This document shows positions 14,526 through 22,433 of a stretch of 64,000 nt of DNA, piece by piece (positions within the stretch are counted from its first letter, which is position 1; the number at the start of each line of letters is the position of its first letter). Below the pieces are notes generated by a model. It saw nothing but the letters and a program-made list of their open reading frames with translations, was not told where the DNA came from and made no database searches. Position numbers and translations under genes: made by a program. Origin of the DNA: a virus. The stretch spans positions 28,059-92,058 of the IMG/VR virus record IMGVR_UViG_3300046781_000054; one strand, written 5' to 3'.

Positions 14526-15485
14526 TCAGTCGGTTCCGGCCGTCAGGCCGTACTCCTCGTCAAACAGCTCTTCCAAGCCCAACTCGTTCGCGAGCCAGCC
14601 CGTACCGATCGTCTGCGGCGACACCCGGTACTTCAGCGTCTGCTGCAACTCGGCCGCCTTCACCCGCACCGACGCGAACAGTTCCGCATCCACATACGGG
14701 CTCAACAGCTTCCGCTCGTACGTCGACCCGGGCGCTGCCTTCGGCACCGGCCACGGCTCCCACTCACCGGCGAGAACCTTCCGCAGACCCTCCTCAACGA
14801 TCCGCCGCAACTCCGAGTCCGTGTTGTCCAGCCCCGCCAGAATCGCAGCATGCAACTGCGGCGGCACCGGCATGTTCATCAGAGCCAGATCACTCTTCGG
14901 CACCTCGTAGGCGACACCGAACTCCTCGCACAGCAGCGCCGTCGCCATCTTCGGCACCGTCGCCTTCGCCTCGTACCCCAGCCGCCGGCCGATCTCCGCG
15001 ACCTGATCCCGCATCCGAGCCAGCAGCTCCATGTCGACGGGCACGTTCAGGTTCACGCGTTCCACGGCGGAATTGCGGGGGCTGCGCGGAATCTCGACCG
15101 GCTCGGCCTCACCGTCCAGGACAGCCCTGAACCGGTCGTTGAGGGCCTTGCCCAGCAACGCGGACACGCTCTTGCCCGGCTGCTTGGCCGCGCTCTGCAG
15201 AGCTGCACGCAGCGGCTCCGGCATCCCGATCGCCAGGTTCTGCGTCGTGTCCTCACTCAGATCGCCGGCGCGCTCGTCGTGCTGCAGCATCCGGAACCCG
15301 AACGGGGAACGCAGCTCCTCCAGCGTCGCGGCAACCTCGGGCAGTTGCCCCTCGACGGCGTCAGCGGCCAGCTTCAGGTGCTCGCGGACGGTCTCAACAC
15401 TCTTGCTGCGGCGGGGCACGGGGCGGGTCCTCTCGGCGGAGCGCCCGGTGCGGCGGTGCGGCGGGCGCGTGGGGGTATTGGCCAC
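14526..15485 (-). CDS. Repressor-like protein built of repeated RHH-like units
   Basis: 319 aa from GTG at 15485 (MANTPTRPPHRRTG), which has GGAGG eight bases upstream; an in-frame ATG at 15500 overlaps the operator. After a basic N terminus there are about four similar units, each a short strand then two helices: NLAIGMPEPLRAALQSAAKQ, VNLNVPVDMELLARMRDQVA, ALMNMPVPPQLHAAILAGLD and KLLSPYVDAELFASVRVKAA. This is the look of ribbon-helix-helix units (MetJ/Arc fold) fused in tandem. CCATAACGCATTG overlaps its start and recurs in two promoters, so I infer autoregulation and control of the divergent WYL gene. Confidence 0.75.
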   Translation of the reverse strand: MANTPTRPPHRRTGRSAERTRPVPRRSKSVETVREHLKLAADAVEGQLPEVAATLEELRSPFGFRMLQHDERAGDLSEDTTQNLAIGMPEPLRAALQSAAKQPGKSVSALLGKALNDRFRAVLDGEAEPVEIPRSPRNSAVERVNLNVPVDMELLARMRDQVAEIGRRLGYEAKATVPKMATALLCEEFGVAYEVPKSDLALMNMPVPPQLHAAILAGLDNTDSELRRIVEEGLRKVLAGEWEPWPVPKAAPGSTYERKLLSPYVDAELFASVRVKAAELQQTLKYRVSPQTIGTGWLANELGLEELFDEEYGLTAGTD

Positions 15486-15496
15486 GCCATCATCCT

Positions 15497-15509
15497 CCAT
15501 AACGCATTG
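15497..15509. promoter_or_regulatory. Operator copy over the repressor start
   Basis: CCATAACGCATTG, identical over 13 bases to 2163-2175, lies 12 bases upstream of the repressor GTG and overlaps the alternative ATG. No -35 box pairs with it here, so binding would act as a roadblock or mask the ribosome site. Confidence 0.7.
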
Positions 15510-15565
15510 GTGGACCAGAGGCGGCTGGTGCCGTCCCGGTGGTCACGACGATACGCACAAACCCC

Positions 15566-15594
15566 TTGCTTGTCCATGCGTTATGGATTACGTT
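15566..15594 (+). promoter_or_regulatory. Promoter of the WYL gene with embedded operator
   Basis: TTGCTT (15566-15571), 17-base spacer, TACGTT (15589-15594). The spacer contains CATGCGTTATGG, matching the spacer of the minus-strand promoter at 2155-2183 base for base over ATGCGTTATGG. A bound repressor would block polymerase. Confidence 0.7.
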
Positions 15595-15628
15595 CTAAGT
15601 ATTCCAACTAGCAAGCGGGGGCACCCAC

Positions 15629-16054
15629 ATGAAGCACACCCACAGCCAGCCGGCCACCAAAACCCTCGCCGACCTGTACCGCGCCATCGACCACCGCCGG
15701 GCAGTCACCATCACCTACCTCAAGCCCGGCGAGACCGAGCCCACCGTCCGCACCATCGAGATCGCCGAACTCCGCACCGCCAGCGTCAAGGTGCGCAAGG
15801 GAGAACTGACCGGCGGCGGCATCGTCATCGTCGCCATGTGCCGGCTCCGCGGAGAGCGCCGCGAGTTCCACCTCTCCGGCCTGATCTCGTACACCGTCCA
15901 CCGCATCGGCTACGTGCTGACCATGCCGCCCAACACCACCTACGAAGCCCCCGTACCCGCGCCCGTCGACGACGTCCAGGCCCTGTTCTTTCACGAGCTG
16001 GCCCGCGACCGCGACGACGCCGACTACCGGCCCCGCGTACGTCTGGCGGCCTGA
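15629..16054 (+). CDS. WYL-domain protein without HTH (141 aa)
   Basis: ATG at 15629 with GCGGGGGC upstream. Residues about 15-95 (LYRAIDHRRAVTITYLKPG...TIEIAELR...FHLSGLISYTVH) follow the WYL fold, which binds ligands or single-stranded nucleic acid in transcription regulators and CRISPR or defence proteins. There is no HTH, so it is probably a sensor or accessory subunit. It is divergent from the repeat-RHH repressor, with the operator-bearing promoter between them, the usual layout of a control switch. Confidence 0.8.
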   Translation: MKHTHSQPATKTLADLYRAIDHRRAVTITYLKPGETEPTVRTIEIAELRTASVKVRKGELTGGGIVIVAMCRLRGERREFHLSGLISYTVHRIGYVLTMPPNTTYEAPVPAPVDDVQALFFHELARDRDDADYRPRVRLAA

Positions 16055-16075
16055 CCAGGGCCCACAACGAAGAAA

Positions 16076-16103
16076 GCCACCGACTCCGCATGGAGTTGGT
16101 GGC
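16076..16103 (+). terminator. Hairpin after the WYL gene
   Basis: GCCACCGACTCC pairs with GGAGTTGGTGGC (one G-T pair) around a four-base loop, 21 bases after the stop. The A-rich stretch GAAGAAA precedes it, so on the minus strand it would also work as a terminator. Confidence 0.6.
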
Positions 16104-16196
16104 CAATCCTGATGGGCGCACGCCCGATTCGACGGAAGTCTAACCCGGGAACGCGCCACCGATCAAGAAACTCTCCAAACTGGGGGAACGCTCAGC

Positions 16197-17129
16197 ATGC
16201 AGCAGTACGCCGTCAGATGCGGATGCGGCCGAACCATGAACCTGTACGGGCGCGCCGGCCGCAATGCCTTCCGCTGCGGATGCGGCACACGCGTACAGGT
16301 GGTGGCGGCGCCCGTCACCACCCGGATCTGCACGTTCGGAGAATGTCGCACCCTGGCGACCACCAAGGAACCGCTGCGTTTCTGTCCCGAGCACGAGGAG
16401 CAAGCATCAACTCTGCTCGCCCACACCGCTGGCGCCGTCAAAGTGCGGGAACTGGAGATAGGCCTGACCCAGGGCGAGACGACATGGGCCCGCAGGTACG
16501 GATCCAGGATCCGGCGAGGCCCGCAGGACACGGCGCACGCCCCGACCGTCTACTTTGCCCGCAAAGAACACCTCATCAAGATCGGGACCACGACAAACCT
16601 GTATGTCCGGATGGCGACTCTATACACACAGGCCCTGGCAACAGAGCCCGGCGGCATCGTCCGTGAACGTCAGCTGCACCGCCGCTTTGGGCACCTGCTA
16701 GCCCCTGGGCGAGGACGCGAATGGTTCCACCCGGAGCCCGAACTGATGGAGTACATCAACGAACTCCGTACCGCATCCGGAATCCCGCCGGTCGGCAGCC
16801 CAGCGCCGCCCATAGGTCAATACGTAGAGATTGACACCTACCTGGCAGAGACCACCGAACAACGCCCTGTCCGGACACTCACGCAGAACGGAGAACCCCT
16901 GGCCGGTCGAATGGTCATGGAGAAGCTTGCCCGATCCCACCCTCGCTCGCAGGTGCACGCCGCCGTTACAGGTACGTGGCAGACCCGCAGACTTGCCGTG
17001 GCAGCCTGCACCCCGTCCAGGGAGATTGGTGCCGGATCAGGAGGTCTGGTTACCGCCTCCACGGTGCCCAGCCGAGACCTGTGTAACCGGCTTCCCTGCC
17101 TTGCCCGCTGGGACACGTTGACCGACTAA
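16197..17129 (+). CDS. GIY-YIG (MUG113-like) protein with N-terminal zinc ribbons
   Basis: 310 aa, ATG at 16197 with GGGGGAAC upstream. Cys pairs CGCG at 8-11 and CGCG near 27-30 and CTFGEC/CPEH (about 45-66) suggest one or two zinc ribbons. Residues about 117-195, VYFARKEHLIKIGTTTNLYVRMATLY ... ERQLHRRFGHLLAPGRGREWFHPEPELMEYI, match the T5orf172/MUG113 branch of the GIY-YIG nuclease superfamily. The C-terminal 100 residues look unstructured and low-complexity. It may be a phage nuclease or a structure-specific DNA-binding protein. Confidence 0.8.
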   Translation: MQQYAVRCGCGRTMNLYGRAGRNAFRCGCGTRVQVVAAPVTTRICTFGECRTLATTKEPLRFCPEHEEQASTLLAHTAGAVKVRELEIGLTQGETTWARRYGSRIRRGPQDTAHAPTVYFARKEHLIKIGTTTNLYVRMATLYTQALATEPGGIVRERQLHRRFGHLLAPGRGREWFHPEPELMEYINELRTASGIPPVGSPAPPIGQYVEIDTYLAETTEQRPVRTLTQNGEPLAGRMVMEKLARSHPRSQVHAAVTGTWQTRRLAVAACTPSREIGAGSGGLVTASTVPSRDLCNRLPCLARWDTLTD

Positions 17130-17185
17130 CCCAGACCGCCGCCACGGGGGAAGCCCCAGTTCAGGATCGCGCGAGAATCGATGCC

Positions 17186-17374
17186 ATGACCCGTCAGGAA
17201 GCCCTCACCGAGCAGCCATCCGGCCCCCGCCGGCGCGTCTGGTGCCGCGGCTGCCGCAAGGAACTGACCGACCCCGACAGCCGAACCCGCGGCTACGGCC
17301 CCGAATGCGATCCCGACACCCGCGCCGGCCACGAACGGCGCGACGCCGACCAAGACCCCATCCCCGGACTGTAG
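17186..17374 (+). CDS. DUF6011-like zinc protein (62 aa)
   Basis: VWCRGCRKELTDPDSRTRGYGPEC contains CxxC ... GxGPxC, the pattern of small DUF6011-type proteins found widely in actinobacteria and their phages. Four Cys could bind zinc. Start ATG at 17186. It follows the GIY-YIG gene on the same strand and may share its transcript. Role unknown. Confidence 0.7.
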   Translation: MTRQEALTEQPSGPRRRVWCRGCRKELTDPDSRTRGYGPECDPDTRAGHERRDADQDPIPGL

Positions 17375-17409
17375 CGCGGGCCTCGGTGTACGTCGGGGCG
17401 CTGCGGATG

Positions 17410-18114
17410 TCAGGTGGTGTCGTCGTCTTCGGATTCGTCGGCGCCCGGGTCGGGGTTCATCTTGTCCCAGGCCCATCCTGCGCCGAGCAGGAGCGGGCTG
17501 ACGACAAGCATGGCACCGCCGGCGTCCTCCAGGAGTTCCTTGGCCATCTCGCTCTCGACCTGGGCCTGTACCAGCACGGTGAAGACGAGGATGGCCCAGA
17601 AGGCGATGAACAGCTTCTTCTGCGCGGCCCAGGACAGGCCGGCGGGCTGGGAGGAGGCGAACGTGCGCGCGGTGTCGGCGAGCGTGTCGAGGAGTTCCTC
17701 ATCCAGGTCGCCGGTGGTGTCGTCGACGTGGGCGGTGGCCTCGTCGACAACCCGTCGGGCCCACTCGCGCTGTTCGGCCGGCAGGGCGTCGAACGGGGAG
17801 GCGAGGACAGCGTCAACGTTCAGGCGGGAGACGTCCAGACGGAAGCCGTCGGTGTATCCGGCTGCCATGGCGCTCGCGGAGAAGGCCCTGGCAGCCTGGA
17901 CGAACTGTTCGTTGCGTGCGGCGATGGCCGGGGCCATGGTGCGGGCGAACTGCTCGGCGTACCGGTTCGCGGTGCGCCGGGAGTGGCTGTGGACCGCGGC
18001 GGCGAACTCCTCGCTCTGGCGGCGCATGCGCTCCAGGGCGGGGCTGTCGATGATGGCGTCGGCCAGGCGGCGGGCCATCTCCTGGACGGGATCGGATCTG
18101 TAGGGCTGGGACAT
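17410..18114 (-). CDS. Membrane protein with long helical N terminus (234 aa)
   Basis: Start ATG at 18114 with GAGG nine bases upstream. The first 170 residues are helical and charged (VQEMARRLADAIIDSPALERMRRQSEEFAAAV...). Two hydrophobic segments follow (LFIAFWAILVFTVLVQAQ and GAMLVVSPLLLGAGWAW), with a short acidic tail. The layout, a cytoplasmic helical part with a C-terminal membrane hairpin, is also seen in abortive-infection and exclusion proteins, but no specific family is recognised. It is convergent with the DUF6011-like gene and isolated from other operons. Confidence 0.7.
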   Translation of the reverse strand: MSQPYRSDPVQEMARRLADAIIDSPALERMRRQSEEFAAAVHSHSRRTANRYAEQFARTMAPAIAARNEQFVQAARAFSASAMAAGYTDGFRLDVSRLNVDAVLASPFDALPAEQREWARRVVDEATAHVDDTTGDLDEELLDTLADTARTFASSQPAGLSWAAQKKLFIAFWAILVFTVLVQAQVESEMAKELLEDAGGAMLVVSPLLLGAGWAWDKMNPDPGADESEDDDTT

Positions 18115-18180
18115 GCGGTACATCCTCACGGAAGGCGGGCCCCGGCCGGAAGCCGATCACTGAATCTCGCGGCTCAACAC

Positions 18181-18382
18181 GGGGTGCCGTTAACGAGCGG
18201 CTCCCCAAGTGACAAGTAGCTCTGCGTGATTGGCGGGAGCGCCAGTGAGCTGCATCGTTCACGGAGCGGAGTCGTAGCTCCGGAGGTCCGGTCCAGACCT
18301 CTCCTCGGATCAAGATCACGAAGCGCTGACCTGGTCTTTTTCGCTACTTGTCACTTCGTTCGCTGTTCGTTAGCGGCACCCC
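18181..18382. repeat. 40-bp imperfect inverted repeat in a gene-free stretch
   Basis: The left arm (18181-18220) and right arm (18343-18382) match at about 32 of 40 positions. GGGGTGCCG and AAGTGACAAGTAGC are exact and the centre of each arm differs. The arms enclose 122 bases with no gene. Possible roles: recombination site arms, origin, or paired operators for the flanking genes (17410-18114 and 18649-19500). Confidence 0.65.
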
Positions 18383-18491
18383 AACACGCAGGGGGATGGC
18401 GCTCCAGCGCACTCGCCACATCCGTCGTAGCGTGCAGTCAGAAGCACCCCGGGGGGCACGGATCCCCTCTTCAGCCCCATGATCACAATTC

Positions 18492-18608
18492 TTACGAACC
18501 CTCACACGCCCCTACCCACCAGGAGAAGCAGCGCGCGCATCGCCCCGCACTCTTCCCCGGACAGAACCCACCACCGCGCCTGGACGGTCGGGCCTTGAGG
18601 GTTCGTAA
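18492..18608. repeat. Perfect 13-bp inverted repeat flanking 91 bases upstream of a recombinase gene
   Basis: TTACGAACCCTCA (18492-18504) and TGAGGGTTCGTAA (18596-18608) are perfect complements. The right arm ends 40 bases before the ATG at 18649 and borders an AT-rich promoter-like stretch (TTGATC ... TATAAG, 18612-18644). It could be an operator pair or recombinase arm sites. Confidence 0.6.
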
Positions 18609-18648
18609 TAATTGATCTCCCGTATGATCACCGGGCACTATAAGAGCC

Positions 18649-19500
18649 ATGAACCCCCGCGACCTGCTCGAAGCCTGGCTCACCGGTGGCACCCTGCGCC
18701 CCTCCACCGTCGGCCGCTACCAGCCGCAGGTCGACTCCTGGCTCACCTGGTGCGAGACCACCGGCACCGACCCCTACAACGTCACCATCCACGATGTCGC
18801 CGCCTGGTCCGCCGAACGCCTCGCCCCCCACCTCGACGGCCGCAGCTTCAACGGACCCGCCGACCTCGCCTGGCTCACCGAGAACGCACCCGACATCGCC
18901 GGCACCCACGACGGCTACATCACCGCCCTCACCGGCTACTACAAAGCCGCCCACGACCGTCGCCTCATCACCGGCCCACCCGACCTCGGCGAACTCCGCT
19001 CCGGCATCGACCGCGACGCGAACACCCCCAAGAAGCTCGACCCACGGGAGAAGGCCGCCCTGATGGCGTGCATCGGCATGTGGGGTCCCGACCAGGCCCG
19101 CCACTACCGCCGCGACCGCCTCCTCGCCTACCTGCTGCTGGAGCGGATGCGCCCCGGCGAGATCGTCCGCCTCGACGCCCGCCACCTCCAGGAGCAGTCC
19201 GACGGCGGCTACGAGGTCCGCGCCCCCGACTACGAGTTCGAGGCCCTCGGCAAGCAGTTCACCCTGGACCCGCTCACCGGCGCCGCCCTGCGCGACTACC
19301 TGCCCCACCGACCCACACCCGCACCCGGCGCCTACGAGCTGATCCTCGGCCAGGGCGGTCGGCCGCTGAACTCCCGCCAGCCCAACGTCATCGTCCGCGG
19401 CATCTGCGACATGCACCCCCTCCTCGCCACCCGCGAACCACCCGTCACCGCCGACACCATCGCCCACACCGGGCTCTGGGACACCCCCGAAGGCAGCTGA
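18649..19500 (+). CDS. Tyrosine-recombinase-like protein, C terminus lacks catalytic Tyr
   Basis: 283 aa. The N-terminal core-binding region (about 1-115; RPSTVGRYQPQVDSWLTWCETTG) and the start of the catalytic domain (LLAYLLLERMRPGEIVRLDARHL, with the first catalytic Arg) fit the XerC/D family. The protein ends TADTIAHTGLWDTPEGS where the HxxR...H/W...Tyr block should follow. Either it is truncated or it is a non-cleaving relative acting as an architectural or regulatory protein. It may be leaderless: TATAAG lies four bases before the ATG. Confidence 0.7.
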   Translation: MNPRDLLEAWLTGGTLRPSTVGRYQPQVDSWLTWCETTGTDPYNVTIHDVAAWSAERLAPHLDGRSFNGPADLAWLTENAPDIAGTHDGYITALTGYYKAAHDRRLITGPPDLGELRSGIDRDANTPKKLDPREKAALMACIGMWGPDQARHYRRDRLLAYLLLERMRPGEIVRLDARHLQEQSDGGYEVRAPDYEFEALGKQFTLDPLTGAALRDYLPHRPTPAPGAYELILGQGGRPLNSRQPNVIVRGICDMHPLLATREPPVTADTIAHTGLWDTPEGS

Positions 19501-19771
19501 CTACAGCACGCGGCGTACTCCCTGACCGATTCACCTCATCGGTGGAGTCCGGTGTTCCGCAGGAACCTTGTTGGCCCGCTTCCATGTTGGTCAGGGTTGC
19601 CCGGGACGGCCCGCAGATACCAAGGTTGCGCGGCTAACAGCCCCTCAGACACTCTCTGAGTCCTGGGCATTCGCCCACCTGCACAGCGGAGCTTCCACCC
19701 GACAGATGCCTGGCCGGGCGTCGGGCGGAGCCCCCTGCGCGGATCTCACACGATGACGAGGGAGACCTGCC
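19501..19771. other. Gene-free stretch (271 bases)
   Basis: I find no convincing gene, strong hairpin or repeat. The promoter of the 55-aa gene at 19772 must lie here. Confidence 0.4.
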
Positions 19772-19939
19772 ATGAACGGTAGCAACGACGAACACCTGGA
19801 CAAGCCCGGAAAGCGGCCCGCCCGCCTGTGGCGGCGCCTGCGGACCTGGCAGTTGCAGCAGCAGCTGGCCCGCGGGCTGGCGTACGGCGTCGGCTCGGGG
19901 GCGGTGAGCCTGCTCCTGCTGTGGGTGCAGTCCCGGTAG
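19772..19939 (+). CDS. Tiny membrane protein (55 aa)
   Basis: ATG at 19772 with GAGGGAGA eight bases upstream. MNGSNDEHLDKPGKRPARLWRRLRTWQLQQQLARGLAYGVGSGAVSLLLLWVQSR has a basic amphipathic start and one C-terminal transmembrane segment (about 38-53). It is too short for the usual gene-finder limit, but codon use and ribosome site are good. Confidence 0.65.
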   Translation: MNGSNDEHLDKPGKRPARLWRRLRTWQLQQQLARGLAYGVGSGAVSLLLLWVQSR

Positions 19940-20085
19940 GCGGCGCGGACAGGGTGGGCGGTGCTGGTCAGTGCTGCGCCAGCACCGCCCACCTGGGCCG
20001 CACGCGGATCGTTAGCCGCCGATCCAACGCACGGTCGGCGTGGCACGGATAGGATCCCGGCCACGCCTACAAGGGGGACACCGCA

Positions 20086-20325
20086 ATGCCGCGCGCCAAG
20101 ACCACCCAGCCCGACGCGTCGGAGACCTCCGCGGTCGATCCGGGCTTGCAGAAGCTCATCGCCGTGTTCGCCATGGGCATCGTCGGAACCGTGGTCGGCA
20201 CCGCCCTGTACGGGTCCGACAAGCACAGTGAGCGGGCGTTCCGTCTCGTGGAGTGGTTGAGGCGGAGGCCGGACCTGGAGGCGGAGCCTGACGGACGCCG
20301 GACGCCGCGGGCGAAGCGCCGCTGA
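20086..20325 (+). CDS. Small membrane protein (79 aa)
   Basis: ATG at 20086 with AAGGGGGA upstream. One transmembrane segment (LIAVFAMGIVGTVVGTALYG, about 24-43) lies between an acidic start and a basic tail (RTPRAKRR). It is convergent with the tyrosine recombinase at 20333, seven bases apart. Function unknown. Confidence 0.7.
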   Translation: MPRAKTTQPDASETSAVDPGLQKLIAVFAMGIVGTVVGTALYGSDKHSERAFRLVEWLRRRPDLEAEPDGRRTPRAKRR

Positions 20326-20332
20326 ACTCGCG

Positions 20333-21424
20333 TCAGACGAACTTGTCGACGAGGTGGTCGTACACCGCGACCGCGGCCGCCGCGTGCGCAGCCTTGCGGG
20401 CCCCAGAGTCGCGCCGGCGGATGTATCGCAGCGTGGTCTCGATCGCGGCATGATCGGCGTACTCCTGAATCTCCTCCACGGGCACCTTCGCGTCGTGCAT
20501 GTGGGTCAGCTTGGAGGCGCGCAGCACGTGCGGAGTCAGGTCGCGGCCGGACAGGACGAGGGCCTGCTTGCCGAGGCGGGTGAGCAGGTAGTCGACATCG
20601 TGGCGGGACATCGCCTTGTCGGCGTCGTTGAGGAGGAGCGGGCCTTCGGTGCGGCCGACGGTGGCGACGTCGATGAGCTGGGCGAGCCGATCCGGGAGCG
20701 TCCAGACGCGGCCCTTGCCGCCCTTCCTGCGCAGGTCCAACAGGCGTACGCCGTCATAGTCCTTGAGCTGGCCGAGGGTGGCGGCGCAGCACTCGGAGAC
20801 GCGGCCGGCGAGCGTGTAGATGAGGACCGGGACGACGGCTTCCCGCGCGGTGGCGGCGGCTTCGATGACGCGTTGCAGTTCGGGGACTTCAAGGATGGGT
20901 GTGGCGGTGGTTTCGTCGTGGGGGTCGACCTTGGGCCGGTCGTGCTTGGTGACCGGGGAGACGACGGTGTGGTCCTTGGTCTTCCACTTGGCGTACTCGG
21001 ACAGTGCGGTGAGGACGGACAGGCGGCGGTTGATGGTGCGCGGCGCTTTACCTTTGGCTTTCTGGACTTTGGTCCAGGTCTCGATGATGCCGGGGGTGAT
21101 GGCGCCGACGAAGAAGCGGTCGTGGCCGCCCAACTCCCGTGCGACGCCTGCCCAGAGGCGGATGTCGTCGGCGTAGGCCTGCTTGCTGGTGGTGGCGGGG
21201 ACGGCTTCGGAGCCGAGCCATGAGGTGATGAGGAGGAAGGTGTCGCGGTCGCAGAGTTCAGCGAGGAGTTCGAGGCGCCAGCGGCGTTCGCCGAGGCGTC
21301 GGGTGCGGGGGTTGCGGGGTGCAACGGTGCCGAGGATGTCGCGGAGGTAGTAGAAGGCTTCCTCGGCGGCGCCAGGCTGGGCAAGTTCGGCGCGGGGTCT
21401 CGCGGAGAGGTCGTGCTCGGTCAC
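20333..21424 (-). CDS. Tyrosine recombinase (integrase/XerD family)
   Basis: 363 aa with the full catalytic set: Arg in LAGRVSECCAATL (about 212), Lys in RRKGGKGRVW (about 239), HVLR (HxxR, about 299-302), a second His in YADHAAIETT (about 325) and the Tyr nucleophile in TLRYIRR (about 334). The N-terminal SAM-like domain (about 60-170) includes APRTINRRLSVLTALSEYAKW. It could integrate the element, resolve multimers or circularise phage DNA; no attP site is evident. It is last in an operon with the four-HTH regulator and a 104-aa protein. Confidence 0.9.
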   Translation of the reverse strand: MTEHDLSARPRAELAQPGAAEEAFYYLRDILGTVAPRNPRTRRLGERRWRLELLAELCDRDTFLLITSWLGSEAVPATTSKQAYADDIRLWAGVARELGGHDRFFVGAITPGIIETWTKVQKAKGKAPRTINRRLSVLTALSEYAKWKTKDHTVVSPVTKHDRPKVDPHDETTATPILEVPELQRVIEAAATAREAVVPVLIYTLAGRVSECCAATLGQLKDYDGVRLLDLRRKGGKGRVWTLPDRLAQLIDVATVGRTEGPLLLNDADKAMSRHDVDYLLTRLGKQALVLSGRDLTPHVLRASKLTHMHDAKVPVEEIQEYADHAAIETTLRYIRRRDSGARKAAHAAAAVAVYDHLVDKFV

Positions 21425-21735
21425 GGACGCCAGCCCGGGTGATAGTTCGGGTGTGTCTCGAACCGGCTGCCCAGCTTCCTGGCGGTGAACAGCAGGCCGT
21501 CGATGTACGCCCGCGCCTTACCCATGAGGACGGCCGCGTCCAACTCGTCGAGGATCTCCTCTTGGACGTCGATGCTCGCAACGGCTTGTTCGGCTTGCTT
21601 CAGGGGAAGCTTGTGGGCTTCGGCCCGCTGTTCGGCGAATCGCTTCCGGAGGAAGGTGGTGAGGTCGTCCACGTTGGATGGCCCGGACGCGGCGATGATG
21701 CCGCTGATGACGCGTGCCTCAAGGTCTGCGTTCAT
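21421..21735 (-). CDS. Helical protein coupled to the recombinase (104 aa)
   Basis: MNADLEARVISGIIAASGPSNVDDLTTFLRKRFAEQRAEAHKLPLKQAEQAVASIDVQEEILDELDAAVLMGKARAYIDGLL... is all helical. Its stop overlaps the recombinase start by four bases, so the two proteins are made together. It may be a recombination directionality or accessory factor. No HTH can be read with confidence. Confidence 0.7.
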   Translation of the reverse strand: MNADLEARVISGIIAASGPSNVDDLTTFLRKRFAEQRAEAHKLPLKQAEQAVASIDVQEEILDELDAAVLMGKARAYIDGLLFTARKLGSRFETHPNYHPGWRP

Positions 21736-21753
21736 GATCCCATCCTAGTCGTT

Positions 21754-21769
21754 CTTAACCCACGTTAAG
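21754..21769. promoter_or_regulatory. CTTAAC-CCAC-GTTAAG inverted repeat
   Basis: A perfect 6-bp inverted repeat with 4-base centre overlaps the TAA stop of the four-HTH gene and lies 18 bases before the start of the 104-aa gene. It may be an operator or a weak processing or attenuation site. Confidence 0.4.
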
Positions 21770-22427
21770 CGGGTGCCGGTGCGGTCTTCTCCCGGATGCG
21801 GCGGACGATGGTCGGACGGGCCACGCCGAACGAAGTGGCGAGGCTGCCGATCGACTCGCCGTCCCGGTGGCGGCGGCGGATCTCCTCGTCGGGCAGGTCC
21901 ATCCTGCGGTGTCCAAGCGGGACCTTGGCGCCGCCCTCGGCCAGGCGGCGGGAGATCAGGGCGGGAGCGACATCGAGGTCTGCCGCGATCTGCTGGATCT
22001 CCTGCCGCTCGTCGCGGTAGCGGCGGACGATCTCCTGTGTAGGGACCGGGAGTTCAATGCGGCGCGTGGTGCGGCGCTTCACGTCGTGGCGCTTCATCAC
22101 GTTGATGATCGTGGTTTTGCTGCACCCGTACCGTTCGCCGATGACACGTGTCGGCTCCCCTGCCCGGTAGCTGGCGATGACCTCTGCTGCGGGCAGGGTG
22201 CGCACGAGGGGTTCGTCGGCCGGAGGCAGTGTGTGGCGTCCTGATGTGGCGCCGCGGGCGACTCGGGAGACCTGGGCACGGCTGAGTCCGGTAGCGCGGA
22301 CGATCTCGGCTTGCCTTACGCCATCTCGGACGGCGGCGCGGATGGCGTCGTGCAGCGCACTGGTGGTTGGACGGTTGGCGGCCCGGCGAACTTCCTTGAG
22401 TGCGTCCGGAGTTGGGGCGTGGGTCAT
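21765..22427 (-). CDS. Regulator with four consecutive HTH motifs
   Basis: 220 aa, leaderless: the promoter at 22434-22464 places the transcript start at the ATG (22427). HTH units can be read at about 38-60 (RQAEIVRATGLSRAQVSRVAR), 82-112 (YRAGEPTRVIGERYGCSKTTIINVM), 132-162 (YRDERQEIQQIAADLDVAPALISRRL) and 182-212 (HRDGESIGSLATSFGVARPTIVRRI). Each resembles the Hin/resolvase HTH. Such tandem HTH proteins can bind long sites or several sites. It heads the recombinase operon and is a candidate master switch. Confidence 0.8.
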   Translation of the reverse strand: MTHAPTPDALKEVRRAANRPTTSALHDAIRAAVRDGVRQAEIVRATGLSRAQVSRVARGATSGRHTLPPADEPLVRTLPAAEVIASYRAGEPTRVIGERYGCSKTTIINVMKRHDVKRRTTRRIELPVPTQEIVRRYRDERQEIQQIAADLDVAPALISRRLAEGGAKVPLGHRRMDLPDEEIRRRHRDGESIGSLATSFGVARPTIVRRIREKTAPAPA

Positions 22428-22433
22428 GCGAAT

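Noticed and set aside
4131-17155. 17-mer CGCCGCCACGGGGGAAG at about 4134 and 17139
   Set aside because: GC-rich, no common position relative to genes and about the length expected by chance.
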